Assembly: GCA_047608075.1 (NCBI GenBank)
Contig: JBLKRX010000001.1
Span: 62,001-126,000 of the forward strand
Direction of reading: 5' to 3'
Origin: Ferdinandcohnia humi_A
GTDB lineage: Bacteria; Bacillota; Bacilli; Bacillales; Bacillaceae_L
Length of the DNA stretch: 64,000 bases
Shown here: positions 9,087 through 18,333 of the stretch, piece by piece
How positions within the stretch are numbered: position 1 is the stretch's first letter
Layout of the letters: every line of letters starts with the position of its first letter
Program-made: the position numbers and the translations under genes
Notes under the pieces: generated by a model
What the model was told of the DNA's origin: nothing
What the model saw: only the letters and a program-made list of their open reading frames with translations
Database searches by the model: none

Positions 9087-10697
9087 CTAAAAAACTTGTT
9101 CCTTTTCCTTCAACTGTTTTGATGAAACTAAAAACTCAAATGATAAAATCATAAATTCAATCGCTAGTCTTTTTTCATGGTTCATAAAATCAGTTCCTAA
9201 TAATTTTTCTAGCTTTTGAATTCGATGATACAGTGTTTGTCTGACAATATATAAACGTTTCGCCGTCTCTTGCTTCGAACCATTACAAGCAAGGTATGTT
9301 TTTAATGTCTCCATTAATTTGCCATTGTATTTTTTATCATAGGTTATTACTGGCTCTAGGTATTCAAGGACGATTTCCTGTAAATCAATGTGACGGTTGA
9401 GCTGCGAAATCAAGCGAAAGATATGAAGGTCATCGTAAAAATAACTATCTGCTTGGTTAGACATCCTATCCTGAATTCGAATTGTCTCCACCGCAGTTTG
9501 ATAGCTTTTATATATATGTGTTAATTCCTCTACATATTTCCCAACACCAATTACTGGTTTTGCTCGTTCATTACCAAGATGTAATTCAGACTCTAATAGC
9601 CTTTGAATCCCCTCTTGCATTCTTTTTTTCCAAGTGCTTGATTTACGCTCATTCAATATGATAAATACAATTGAGTTTCGCTTTTCAATGGTGAAAAGTG
9701 AAAATCCTTGTTGTTCAAATATTGCTCGAACATAGAGTTTGAAATACGTTAAATCACTATTTGGGTACGCTGTATTGGAATCTAACTTACAAATACAAAC
9801 AACGGCTCCTTTTGCCTTTTTCGTTGTTGAGTGAGCTACAAGATACTCAGAAATGGACTCCTCATCCTGCTCCCCCTCTAGCCAGCCATTTATCCATTCG
9901 GTAGCCTCTACCCGCTGCTTTTCCTCAACATAAAGCTCACGTAAAAATAATTGAGCAACTGCTGTAGCTGTACGATCGAGAATTAACTGATCAAACTCCG
10001 TTAATTCTCGCTCCTCAGAAACAATGACGAGCTGGGCATAGGTGTCACCTAGTAATTGAATTGGAACCTTAGCATAGGACGGAAGGGTTGCCAAGTCTAG
10101 TTCTATAATTTCTAGTAGCTTACGTTTCTCTTTTTCTGTGATTTCAGGTATAAATTGGACTTCTTTGTTATTAAACAAAATCATAACCTGAACCTGAAGA
10201 TAGCTTCGAATGAATTTTAGAATTTCTACGTAGTTGTCAATCGTTAGTAGTCTTTTATTCAATGCTTGTGAATAGCTTTCTAAATCAGAAATCATTTGGT
10301 ATTGGCGATTGATGAGGAGACCATGGATGTCTTGTGTTATTTCAACAAATGGGACTTGTTTTAAAAAGAGAATGATTGGAAACTGAGATGTATTTGCGAT
10401 TTCAATTACTTCCTGCGGGATCCATGAGGTATATGTACCGATTTCTATGCAGATTCCTGCTGCTTGTGACTCAATTAATTGCTCAACGACGGAGATAAAA
10501 TGATCCTTATTATCCTTCCAAGCAACACCTGTGGAAAGTATTAGTTCATTTCCATTTAAAAGATTACGGATATTCGTGACTTCAACAACATGCACCCACT
10601 TTACTTGGCGATGAAGTCCTTCCTGCCCAGCTATCACTCGACTACTTTCAAAATGCTTTCGGCTTAAAATATCTTTAACCGTAATATAAGATTTCAA
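9087..10697 (-). CDS. PucR family transcriptional regulator
   Basis: This 536-residue protein has the PucR layout: an N-terminal PucR ligand-type domain (residues 1-130, with GNELILSTGVAW near 49), a central region (about 290-410), and a C-terminal HTH_30 domain with NGSKQETAKRLYIVRQTLYHRIQKLEKLLG (given here as a family signature near 480-510). B. subtilis PucR controls purine catabolism. Here the regulator sits inside the pyrimidine degradation locus, between the permease segment and mmsA, so it probably senses a pyrimidine breakdown intermediate. The start is TTG at 10697, placed by AGGGGAG 7 nt upstream. It is flanked by its own terminator and is divergent from a small membrane protein gene. 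Confidence 0.88.
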   Translation of the reverse strand: MKSYITVKDILSRKHFESSRVIAGQEGLHRQVKWVHVVEVTNIRNLLNGNELILSTGVAWKDNKDHFISVVEQLIESQAAGICIEIGTYTSWIPQEVIEIANTSQFPIILFLKQVPFVEITQDIHGLLINRQYQMISDLESYSQALNKRLLTIDNYVEILKFIRSYLQVQVMILFNNKEVQFIPEITEKEKRKLLEIIELDLATLPSYAKVPIQLLGDTYAQLVIVSEERELTEFDQLILDRTATAVAQLFLRELYVEEKQRVEATEWINGWLEGEQDEESISEYLVAHSTTKKAKGAVVCICKLDSNTAYPNSDLTYFKLYVRAIFEQQGFSLFTIEKRNSIVFIILNERKSSTWKKRMQEGIQRLLESELHLGNERAKPVIGVGKYVEELTHIYKSYQTAVETIRIQDRMSNQADSYFYDDLHIFRLISQLNRHIDLQEIVLEYLEPVITYDKKYNGKLMETLKTYLACNGSKQETAKRLYIVRQTLYHRIQKLEKLLGTDFMNHEKRLAIEFMILSFEFLVSSKQLKEKEQVF

Positions 10698-10879
10698 TCA
10701 GCAGCTCCCCTACATTTGAAATTTTCAGATTACTTTTATTATAAGGGATTGAGACAACGCTGAGGAGGATTTTTTGATGGATATTGGGTAATGTTACAAC
10801 TTTTTGAAAAAACTTTTTTGTAGATTTTAGATTAGTAGAGGTGTAAGATAGTAACATTAACAAAGGAGTGATGTTGGAA

Positions 10880-11197
10880 ATGAAGAAGAAGATAACCCTT
10901 GCCGTTGTATTGTTTGTTATCATTCTGTCATTTATGGCTACAATCGTACACTCCAATACAATTCAATCTACCGATATTCAAGAAAACACCATTTTAATTA
11001 ATGGTTTCTCGTATGATAATATTCCCTTACAGGATAATGACAAATTTAAATTGGCGTGGATTATTTTCATAGCTGTCTCTACTTTTATTGCCTTAAAATC
11101 GCTTATCAGAAAGAATAGTACTTGGCAATTTACACATAGATTGCTATTGTTCACACCTATCTTTTACCAGTCGAATTTTGTGATCCGAGCTCTTTGA
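10880..11197 (+). CDS. Small membrane protein, function unknown
   Basis: This 105-residue protein starts with a hydrophobic segment (residues about 4-24) and has a second hydrophobic stretch (around residue 56-73), giving one or two membrane spans with a polar loop between. No family was recognised. The ATG at 10880 is chosen because the AGGAG box is then about 11 nt away; GTG at 10868 and ATG at 10871 sit too close to it. It is divergent from the PucR gene and followed by another tiny membrane ORF. Confidence 0.55.
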   Translation: MKKKITLAVVLFVIILSFMATIVHSNTIQSTDIQENTILINGFSYDNIPLQDNDKFKLAWIIFIAVSTFIALKSLIRKNSTWQFTHRLLLFTPIFYQSNFVIRAL

Positions 11198-11229
11198 TTT
11201 TTAAATTAAAAATCAAGGAGGGAAAATCA

Positions 11230-11343
11230 ATGTGGTTTCGATACATTATGATTGGGCTATGTTCATTAACAGTAACTAGCTTATTCATCTTTCAAGGAAT
11301 TGAAGTAACACAAGCCTTTAAAGACTTGTTTACTAATAAATAA
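11230..11343 (+). CDS. 37-residue single-span membrane peptide
   Basis: A short ORF encodes MWFRYIMIGLCSLTVTSLFI followed by a 17-residue polar tail. A very strong AAGGAGGG box lies 8 nt before the ATG. One membrane span is predicted by eye. It follows the 105-residue membrane protein by 32 nt; an inverted repeat (11197-11215) lies between them. Function is unknown; ORFs this short can be spurious, but the ribosome binding site argues for translation. Confidence 0.5.
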   Translation: MWFRYIMIGLCSLTVTSLFIFQGIEVTQAFKDLFTNK

Positions 11344-11608
11344 ACTGTGAGCGAATGTAGGGGAGAATCCTGCATTCGTTTTTTCTTTTGGACTTGGGGT
11401 GCCGGGGTTAATGTAAGGGAAAAGTGAGGTAGTAACTTAGGGAAGATGTGGATTTATTATGGAAAGTGGTACAATTGTTAAGGTAGTGGTACTTCGATTT
11501 GCAGAAGAAGTGCATCTTATGGGAAGTGTGGTTACAATTGATTGAAAAATGATGAAGTTACTTTGTCTTGGTTCAGCTTATTGTGAGGACAGAGGCAAAA
11601 GCATAGAG

Positions 11609-11730
11609 TTCGCTCAATAATCCGGAAATTCGCTTAATTATTGGAGAAAGTGGCTTAATTATTCTGAAATCGGATTAATTATTTCAAATTTCGCTTAATT
11701 AATCCACAAATCGGCTTAATTATCCATACC
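11609..11730. repeat. Six direct repeats of 20-21 bp
   Basis: Six consecutive units start at 11609, 11629, 11650, 11670, 11690 and 11711. Each is 20 or 21 bp with the core TTCGCTTAATTATT and an A-rich end (for example CTGAAA, CACAAA). The period equals about two helical turns. The array lies between the 3' ends of convergent genes. Confidence 0.75.
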
Positions 11731-11889
11731 AAACGTGCTGCACCCAGATAAGTGGACACCCTTTTGTCTATGGCAGACGGAACTTTTTTCTAATTTGAAT
11801 GATTTTGCCCAAATTCAGCATCAAATATCACCACAATTCACCCAGACAAACCCCACTCCGTCAAAAACAAATTCCAAACAAAACTAAAA

Positions 11890-11913
11890 CTGGTACTCCA
11901 AAAGAAGTACCAG
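11890..11913 (-). terminator. Intrinsic terminator at the end of the permease operon
   Basis: An 8-bp stem CTGGTACT / AGTACCAG reads on the minus strand into TTTTAGTTTTG. It lies 12 nt after the stop of the 76-residue ORF. Confidence 0.75.
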
Positions 11914-11924
11914 CACTCACAACC

Positions 11925-12155
11925 TTAATTTGTCAAAAAGTTTAGTTGAAATTCAGTAATCATTTGGCGGAACTGTTCTTGGTCTTGAAATTCATCGGGC
12001 GTCCAGTTGTCTAACACCCACCTGATCAATTCTAAGGGACTATTGAAAACTTCTCCGCTCGAATCCGCTTTCCTAATCATATACCGACCGTTGTCCTCAT
12101 CAATTGTAACTTCACAAGGATAGGCACTTTCTTTTGATTTTAAGTAGTATTCCAC
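11925..12155 (-). CDS. Small protein of unknown function downstream of NCS1 permease
   Basis: This 76-residue, acidic, soluble-looking protein was not assigned to a family. The start is GTG at 12155, with GGGGAGGGAG ending a few nt upstream. It follows the 72-residue ORF by 76 nt and is followed by a terminator, so it is probably the last gene of the permease operon. Its many aromatic and acidic residues (YYLKSKESAYPCEV, NWTPDEFQ) suggest a small folded domain. No catalytic motif was recognised. Confidence 0.65.
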   Translation of the reverse strand: MEYYLKSKESAYPCEVTIDEDNGRYMIRKADSSGEVFNSPLELIRWVLDNWTPDEFQDQEQFRQMITEFQLNFLTN

Positions 12156-12231
12156 GTTTCTCCCTCCCCACTATTTCATTGAAAAGAACGACAAGCTATC
12201 AATAGATTCGGATGCACCTCAAATCTTCAAC

Positions 12232-12450
12232 TTATGCTCCCTCTTTTTGTTGCTTGATAAGGACGACTGAAAAATATTTGCGACCCTCTGGGGTTACGAT
12301 GTGTAGAGTTTCTTTGTCGTCTTCCTTTCCATTTTCAAAATCTACAAAAGCCCCACTGAGATTTTCAACAATCCCCGTGATTTTATAGCCTTTTTGGAGT
12401 AAAAAGTCAATTCTATCTCGTTCCTGTAAAAATAACTGGTACTCAGACAT
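12232..12450 (-). CDS. Small protein of unknown function, co-transcribed with NCS1 permease
   Basis: This 72-residue protein starts at an ATG with GAGGGGAG-like pairing upstream, 15 nt after the permease stop, so translation is likely coupled to the permease. The sequence MSEYQLFLQERDRIDFLLQ and the mixed hydrophobic pattern that follows look like a small alpha/beta fold. The family was not recognised. Its position suggests a role linked to uptake or its regulation; this is inferred from operon context only. Confidence 0.65.
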   Translation of the reverse strand: MSEYQLFLQERDRIDFLLQKGYKITGIVENLSGAFVDFENGKEDDKETLHIVTPEGRKYFSVVLIKQQKEGA

Positions 12451-12465
12451 TTCATATTCCTCCCC

Positions 12466-13938
12466 TTACATCTTTGGCTCTACTGGATTTGATACGACTA
12501 CAGTCTCTTCTCCTGTTGCAATATTCCAATCACGGCCCACGGTAATACCTAAATATTTTTCATCATCTGGGTCAACAATTTCAGCTTGAGAGTATTTAGT
12601 AAAATACCAATACTTCGCCAAAAAGTAATACACGATTGCTCCAACTCCAAATCCTACAAAGAATGAATATGCAGATAACCAGTAAGCAGCAAAACCACCG
12701 ATAATCCAAGCGATCATGCCTGCCCAGTTAATCCCATTAGAATACCGAAATTGACCGTAGTCCTCATACAGTTCAGGAACATTTACACGCCTTTTTCGTA
12801 ACACATAGTAATCAGTAAATAAAATACCAACAATCGCTGACAAAATACCTCCGATAATAAGAAGTGCTGGAATAATTACACCAAATAAATTCCAAGGCTG
12901 TGCTGCTATTCCCACAATTCCTGCTAAGATAACACCTGCCCAGAACGGGACCTTTGGACCACCCACATTTGAAAAGATTGTAGCAGCTGGGATAACGTTT
13001 GCGGATGTATTTGTTGACCACTGTGCAAGTACTATCATTAATAGTAAGATTCCTAAGATGAATCCACTTGCTGCCTCTTGTAAGCCTACAACTGGGTCAT
13101 AATTTAGAACTGCTACATAGGAAACAGCTCCAATGATTACCATAAATAAATTTACAATTGGCATTGCTATTACACTACCTGCAATTTGTGTTTTGTTACG
13201 TTTAAACCAATTTCGCTCATATTTTGGTGCCTTAAAAAATCTAGATAATGATGGCATATCTGCTGCTAGAGTTGCCCAAAAGCCCATGTTAGCCATGACT
13301 ACAACCATGAATGCTGTAAAAGCGGCGCCTCCTGTAACAGGACTCTCCACCCACGACCAGATATCTCTTCCTTGTTCCAATGCTTTATCTGATAAAGAAA
13401 TATACATCCATGCTGAAATAAGGATAATAATTGGAGCCGCTAAATCTGCGAATCTCTCAATTGCCTTGATACCGAGTGCAGTGTTAATTAGCTGAACTGC
13501 TGCAAATATCAAGAAACAGACGAACCAATTATCAAATCCAAACAGTGTATTGAGTATTGCATTCATTGCAGTTGAGCCAAAGTATGTGTTGATTCCAAAC
13601 CAGCAAGATGCTGTAACACCACGAACTAATGAAGGTATATGAGTGCCGATGGTTCCAAACGGTGCCCGCATATAAACTGGAAAGGAAAGACCATGCTCTA
13701 CTCCGATATCACCAATGATCGTCATAAAAATCCCTATCAAGACTGATCCAATAATGGTGGCAACAATTACCCACCCTAGTGGTAAATGCTTAATCCCGTC
13801 TCCGCCAATCGCAAATGCTGCTAATACAATGGCCATGCCCACCCAAATTACAGAAAAACCAAATGGGCTAATCTTTCTATCACCATGACCAATTGGAAGC
13901 AAATCAGGAGACTTTAAATAATTGCTGTTTTTTTTCAT
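12466..13938 (-). CDS. NCS1 family nucleobase permease (uracil/allantoin/hydantoin type)
   Basis: This is a membrane protein of 490 residues with about 12 hydrophobic segments. It starts with the NCS1 signature SPFGFSVIWVGMAIVLAAFA (around residue 25) and ends with a charged cytoplasmic tail. NCS1 carriers import uracil, cytosine, allantoin or hydantoins with a cation. Given that dihydropyrimidinase, PreA and PreT lie immediately upstream, uracil or dihydrouracil is the likeliest substrate, although B. subtilis PucI (allantoin) is in the same family. The ATG at 13938 with GAGGGG 9 nt upstream is preferred to 13953. Confidence 0.9.
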   Translation of the reverse strand: MKKNSNYLKSPDLLPIGHGDRKISPFGFSVIWVGMAIVLAAFAIGGDGIKHLPLGWVIVATIIGSVLIGIFMTIIGDIGVEHGLSFPVYMRAPFGTIGTHIPSLVRGVTASCWFGINTYFGSTAMNAILNTLFGFDNWFVCFLIFAAVQLINTALGIKAIERFADLAAPIIILISAWMYISLSDKALEQGRDIWSWVESPVTGGAAFTAFMVVVMANMGFWATLAADMPSLSRFFKAPKYERNWFKRNKTQIAGSVIAMPIVNLFMVIIGAVSYVAVLNYDPVVGLQEAASGFILGILLLMIVLAQWSTNTSANVIPAATIFSNVGGPKVPFWAGVILAGIVGIAAQPWNLFGVIIPALLIIGGILSAIVGILFTDYYVLRKRRVNVPELYEDYGQFRYSNGINWAGMIAWIIGGFAAYWLSAYSFFVGFGVGAIVYYFLAKYWYFTKYSQAEIVDPDDEKYLGITVGRDWNIATGEETVVVSNPVEPKM

Positions 13939-14021
13939 TGAAACACCCCTCATTTTATGTTTTCAAAATATTCTGAATAACAAACTCGCAATAATCCTTG
14001 TTCTGATTATCATAGTGACAA

Positions 14022-14039
14022 ATGGGGGATATCCCCCAT
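14022..14039. promoter_or_regulatory. 18-bp perfect palindrome between dihydropyrimidinase and permease genes
   Basis: ATGGGGGATATCCCCCAT is a perfect 18-bp palindrome located about 80 nt upstream of the permease start and 40 nt after the dihydropyrimidinase stop. It lacks a T-run on either strand, so it is not a typical terminator. It may be an operator or an RNA hairpin that sets relative expression within the operon. Confidence 0.45.
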
Positions 14040-14079
14040 CCGGCACTAATATAGGGCTTCCATATAGAGATTTGTAATC

Positions 14080-15498
14080 TTACATTTTTACTATTTTACT
14101 TTCAACTGTTTCATAGCTTTTTCCATATTTCGCACGTTTCAAATACTGTCCTGCTCCAAGCTTTCCAACAAATTGCTTGTCGCGAATAACAAATTCACCA
14201 CGGGAAAGAACTGTCACAGGCTCCCCAGTAACCTTCATGCCTTCGAACGCACTATAATCAACCGCCATATGGTGTGTTTCTGCCGAAATAGTACGCTCAA
14301 CAGTTGGATCAAATATTACAATGTCTGCGTCTACTCCAACTGCAATCGTTCCTTTTTTCGGATAAAGACCAAATAATTTTGCAATACGTGTTGATGTCAC
14401 ATCAACAAACTGGTTTAAGGATATCTTCCCTTTCATAACCCCCTCTGAAAATAGAATCGTCATCCGGTCTTCAATAATTGGTCCTCCATTTGGTATTTTC
14501 GAGAAATCACCCTTTCCAAGATCTTTTTGTCCTTTAAAATCAAATGAGCATTGGTCAGAACCCACTGTTTGTAGCTGTCCTGTTTTTAATGCATTCCACA
14601 GCACATCCTGATTCCACTTTTCACGCAGTGGTGGTGACCATACATATTTAGCCCCTTCAAAATCAGGCTTTTCTAAGTAGGATTGATCAAGGACTAAATA
14701 TTGAGGACATGTTTCTCCCCATACCTCAATCCCTTTGCTTCTAGCCTCAGCAATTTTAGCAGCAGCCTCTGCACAAGAAACATGAACAACATATAACTGA
14801 GAATTCGTAAGCCCTGTAAAAGTAGCCGCTCGTGCGGTTGCTTCCCCTTCGATTTCTGGTGGGCGAGTTAATGCGTGATAGATTGGTTCTGTGTTTCCTT
14901 CGGACAATGCCTTTTTTACTAAATAATCGATGACATCCCCGTTTTCAGCATGGACCATTACAAGTGCACCAAGTTCCTTAGCCGCAACTAATGTGTTAAA
15001 AAGCGTTTCATCATCTGCCTGTAAAACATTTTTATAAGCCATAAACACTTTAAATGAAGTAATCCCCTCCTCCTCAATCACGGAAGGAAGCTCATTTAAT
15101 ACTGATTCGTTGACTTCACCAATCATGAGATGGAAGCCATAATCGATTACTGCCTTTTCCCTAGACTTTGCATGCCAGACGTTAATCGCATCCTTAAGAG
15201 GTTCGCCTTTGTTGGTTAGGCAGAAATCAATAATTGTAGTGGTCCCTCCAAAGGCTGCTGCGATCGTTCCCGTTTCAAAATCATCCTTTGTAACTGTTCC
15301 GCCAAATGGCATTTCTAGGTGAGTGTGTGGATCAATGCCACCTGGGAAAACATAGCATCCTTTTGCATCAACTACTTCAGCTCCTCTTACTGCTAGGTTC
15401 TCTCCAATTTGACTGATTACCCCATTTTCTATAAAAATATCAGCTTGAAATGTATCTGTTGCGGTGACAATTGTTCCATTTTTAATGACCTTTTTCAT
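14080..15498 (-). CDS. hydA: Dihydropyrimidinase
   Basis: This 472-residue cyclic amidohydrolase opens dihydrouracil to N-carbamoyl-beta-alanine (or dihydrothymine to the methyl analogue). The binuclear zinc site is visible: GGIDPHTHLEMP with His58/His60, the carboxylated lysine Lys150 in SFKVFMAYKN, and His183 in MVHAENGD. Length matches bacterial D-hydantoinase/dihydropyrimidinase. It follows preA by 24 nt with AGGAGAAGG before the ATG. The complete reductive pathway around it favours dihydropyrimidinase over a hydantoinase role. Confidence 0.94.
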   Translation of the reverse strand: MKKVIKNGTIVTATDTFQADIFIENGVISQIGENLAVRGAEVVDAKGCYVFPGGIDPHTHLEMPFGGTVTKDDFETGTIAAAFGGTTTIIDFCLTNKGEPLKDAINVWHAKSREKAVIDYGFHLMIGEVNESVLNELPSVIEEEGITSFKVFMAYKNVLQADDETLFNTLVAAKELGALVMVHAENGDVIDYLVKKALSEGNTEPIYHALTRPPEIEGEATARAATFTGLTNSQLYVVHVSCAEAAAKIAEARSKGIEVWGETCPQYLVLDQSYLEKPDFEGAKYVWSPPLREKWNQDVLWNALKTGQLQTVGSDQCSFDFKGQKDLGKGDFSKIPNGGPIIEDRMTILFSEGVMKGKISLNQFVDVTSTRIAKLFGLYPKKGTIAVGVDADIVIFDPTVERTISAETHHMAVDYSAFEGMKVTGEPVTVLSRGEFVIRDKQFVGKLGAGQYLKRAKYGKSYETVESKIVKM

Positions 15499-15522
15499 CC
15501 TTCTCCTCCTAAAAAGTATTCT

Positions 15523-16809
15523 CTATTTACTTACTGGATCCACTTTACATACAGCGGCACCAAGAGCGGCCTGCCGCTCGTTCCATGTCATTGCAGGTAA
15601 TTCACTTGGGATTTCAACCATATCAATTGCTCCATCAACCGGGCAAACAATGGAACATAGATTACATCCTACACAATCTTCTTCTCTTACTTTTAAAATG
15701 CTGTAGCCATTTCCATCCGTAAGCATGTCAATACATTGGTGAGATGCATCTTCGCATGCAATATGGCATTTATTACAGTTAATACAAACATCATTATTAA
15801 TCCTTGCAACGATTTTATAGTTAAGGTCCAAGTCTCCCCAGTCTGAGTATTTAGGAACTGATTTCCCGACAATGTCCATTACGGAAGCAATTCCTTTTTC
15901 ATCTAAATAATTGTTAAGTCCTTCAATCATGTCTTCAACAATACGGAAGCCATGATGCATAACGGCTGTACACACCTGGACCCCCGTTGCGCCCATAAGC
16001 ATATATTCAACTGCATCCTTCCAGTTCGAGATTCCACCAATACCTGAAATCGGAACAGGAATGTGTTGATTTCTTGCGCATTCACCAACCATATGGAGGG
16101 CGATTGGTTTAACTGCAGGACCACAATACCCTCCATGTGCTCCTTTTCCAGCAACATGTGGTATCGTGTTCCACGTATCAAGGTCGACTCCAGCTAAGCT
16201 ATTGATGGTGTTAATCATACTGATTGCATCAGCACCACCCCTTACTGCTGCTTCAGCTGTTGCCGTGATATCTGTAATATTAGGAGTTAGCTTTACAATA
16301 ACAGGTGTTTTCGCTACCTCTTTTACCCAGTAGGTTTGTTTTTCCACAAGTGAAGGAACCTGACCAGATGCAGAGCCCATCCCTCTTTCAGCCATACCAT
16401 GTGGACATCCAAAATTGAGCTCTAGTCCATCAACACCTACATCCTCGACTCTTTTGACAATTTCATGCCATTTTTCCTGTTGAGGCTCAACCATGAGCGA
16501 GGCAATTATTGTATGTTTCGGAAACAGCTTCTTTGTTTCTTTGATTTCCTTTAGGTTCACTTCTAAGGGACGGTCCGTAATAAGTTCGATATTATTAAAT
16601 CCAGCAACTCGATGACCATTAAAGCTCACCGCACCAAAACGTGATGTTACGTTTAAAATAGGGTCGCCTAAGGTCTTCCAAACGGCTCCTCCCCAGCCAG
16701 CCTCAAAGGCACGCTGTACCTGATATCCAGAGTTAGTTGGAGGTGCTGAAGCTAACCAAAATGGATTAGGTGATTCAATACCTGCTAAGTTAATTCGTAA
16801 ATCTGCCAT
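15523..16809 (-). CDS. preA: NAD-dependent dihydropyrimidine dehydrogenase subunit PreA
   Basis: This 428-residue protein has an FMN-binding dihydroorotate-dehydrogenase-like barrel (residues 1-310, with NFGCPHGMAERGMGSASGQ, characteristic of dihydropyrimidine dehydrogenase) and a C-terminal two-[4Fe-4S] ferredoxin domain, with CINCNKCHIAC (around 336) and CVGCNLCSIVCP (around 376). It reduces uracil or thymine at the 5,6 double bond using electrons passed from PreT. preT lies 41 nt upstream and dihydropyrimidinase 24 nt downstream, the usual order. Confidence 0.95.
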   Translation of the reverse strand: MADLRINLAGIESPNPFWLASAPPTNSGYQVQRAFEAGWGGAVWKTLGDPILNVTSRFGAVSFNGHRVAGFNNIELITDRPLEVNLKEIKETKKLFPKHTIIASLMVEPQQEKWHEIVKRVEDVGVDGLELNFGCPHGMAERGMGSASGQVPSLVEKQTYWVKEVAKTPVIVKLTPNITDITATAEAAVRGGADAISMINTINSLAGVDLDTWNTIPHVAGKGAHGGYCGPAVKPIALHMVGECARNQHIPVPISGIGGISNWKDAVEYMLMGATGVQVCTAVMHHGFRIVEDMIEGLNNYLDEKGIASVMDIVGKSVPKYSDWGDLDLNYKIVARINNDVCINCNKCHIACEDASHQCIDMLTDGNGYSILKVREEDCVGCNLCSIVCPVDGAIDMVEIPSELPAMTWNERQAALGAAVCKVDPVSK

Positions 16810-16850
16810 GATTTACCTCCTTTTATTAATTTTCAAGTACTGAGCATTTC

Positions 16851-18221
16851 TTACGCTGTCTCTGAAACTGCACCAAACATTGTCTTATGAATTGAATATG
16901 CTGTCTCTTTTCCCTGCTGAGCAGCAGAGACAACCATTGCTTCACCTTGGCCTTTCCCAAAAATGACATCTCCACAGGCAAAAATCTTTTCATTTGATGT
17001 TTGGAATGTATCTTGATCTATTTTTACGACTCCTCCATCATGCTCTAATCCAAACTGTTCAATTAACTCTATATATCGGGACTGACCGATTGCTTTAATT
17101 ACTACATCCACTTCTAGTATAAATTCAGATCCCTCAATTGCTACTGGTCGTCTTCGGCCACCTTCATCAGGTTCACCCAACTGCATTTTGATACACTCGA
17201 TTCCCTTAACACGTCCCTCATCGTCACCAATAATGCGCTTAGGTGCTGTTAGCCATCTGAACTCAACGCCATCCAGCTTAGCAAATTCATATTCAAAATC
17301 GTAAGCGGTCATCTCCTCAATTGTCCGTCTATAAAGGATTTTTACATTTTCAGCACCAAGTCGGACTGAACATGTTGCTCCATCTATCGCTGTATTTCCG
17401 GCACCAATAACGGCAACCTTCTTTCCAAGGAATTTATCAGAGATTGGTTTTGTTTTCGTATCTTTTACAAAGTCAATTGCATCATACACACCTTCTAGTT
17501 CCTCGCCATTAATATTTAAATTGGGAACCTTTGACATGCCGATTGCTAGAATGACAGCATCATAGGTTTGGAGGATTTCCTCTACTGAAATATCCTTACC
17601 TACTCTTGTATTCGTTTGTATTTTGACATCCAGGCTTTCCACCTGCTTTACTTCCCAGAAGGAAATTTTCTGTGGAAGTCGGAATGAAACAATGCCGTAT
17701 GTGTTAAGTCCCCCTGCTTTCTCCTCTGCCTCGTAAATCGTTACATCATAGCCTAATAGCGCAAGCTCGCGAGCAGCGGATAATCCTGCTGGGCCACCCC
17801 CAACAACGGCCACTTTTTTTCCATTTTTCTTACCTGGTTTAAAAAGCACTTGTTCATTACGAATTGCCCAATCTGTTGTATATCGCTGTAAGTTTCCAAT
17901 CATAATAGGTTTTGTTGAATGATTGAGCACACAGGCTCCCTCACACAGCTCCTCAGTCGGACAAACCCTTGCACAGCTTGCTCCTATTGGGTTTGACGTC
18001 ATAATGGTTTTTGCAGAGCCTTTTAGATTACCAGTTGCAATTTTTTTAATGAAGGTTGGAATATCAATTCCAGTTGGACAGGCAGTAATACATGGAGCAT
18101 CGTAACAATATAAACAGCGGTTCGCTTCTTCAAACGCTTCTTGTTTTGTTAATCCAGGATGAACTTCGTTAAAGTTTTTCGTTACATCTTCGTATGAGAT
18201 TCTTGAAGTTGTTTGGGTCAT
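16851..18221 (-). CDS. preT: NAD-dependent dihydropyrimidine dehydrogenase subunit PreT
   Basis: This 456-residue FAD/NAD oxidoreductase is related to the glutamate synthase small subunit. It has an N-terminal Fe-S binding region (CLYCYDAPCITACPTGIDIP, from residue 37), an FAD motif VVGGGPAGLSAARELALLG (around 138) and a second nucleotide motif VIGAGNTAIDGA (around 272). It passes electrons from NADH to PreA. A GGAGG box precedes the ATG. A strong hairpin at 18290 separates it from the ureidopropionase gene upstream. Confidence 0.94.
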   Translation of the reverse strand: MTQTTSRISYEDVTKNFNEVHPGLTKQEAFEEANRCLYCYDAPCITACPTGIDIPTFIKKIATGNLKGSAKTIMTSNPIGASCARVCPTEELCEGACVLNHSTKPIMIGNLQRYTTDWAIRNEQVLFKPGKKNGKKVAVVGGGPAGLSAARELALLGYDVTIYEAEEKAGGLNTYGIVSFRLPQKISFWEVKQVESLDVKIQTNTRVGKDISVEEILQTYDAVILAIGMSKVPNLNINGEELEGVYDAIDFVKDTKTKPISDKFLGKKVAVIGAGNTAIDGATCSVRLGAENVKILYRRTIEEMTAYDFEYEFAKLDGVEFRWLTAPKRIIGDDEGRVKGIECIKMQLGEPDEGGRRRPVAIEGSEFILEVDVVIKAIGQSRYIELIEQFGLEHDGGVVKIDQDTFQTSNEKIFACGDVIFGKGQGEAMVVSAAQQGKETAYSIHKTMFGAVSETA

Positions 18222-18289
18222 GGAAAAACCTCCTTTTTAACAAATAGTTTTCTGCTCGTAAACTCTTACACTTTCTTCATATAAAGAAT

Positions 18290-18319
18290 GGGCTTTACTC
18301 CAAGAAATCTGTAAAGCCC
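18290..18319 (-). terminator. Hairpin between ureidopropionase and preT (terminator or processing site)
   Basis: A 9-bp perfect stem (GGGCTTTAC / GTAAAGCCC) lies 15 nt after the ureidopropionase stop. On the minus strand it is followed by ATTCTTTATATG, a weak T tract. It may partially terminate transcription or protect the upstream mRNA segment. Confidence 0.55.
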
Positions 18320-18333
18320 GCTTCTATAATCTA

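Larger units (their letters stand above)
11344..11924. other. Non-coding gap between convergent genes
   Basis: No ORF with a ribosome binding site was found here. The stretch contains the short repeat array at 11609-11730 and, at its right end, the terminator of the following minus-strand gene. The rest has no recognisable structure. Confidence 0.6.
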
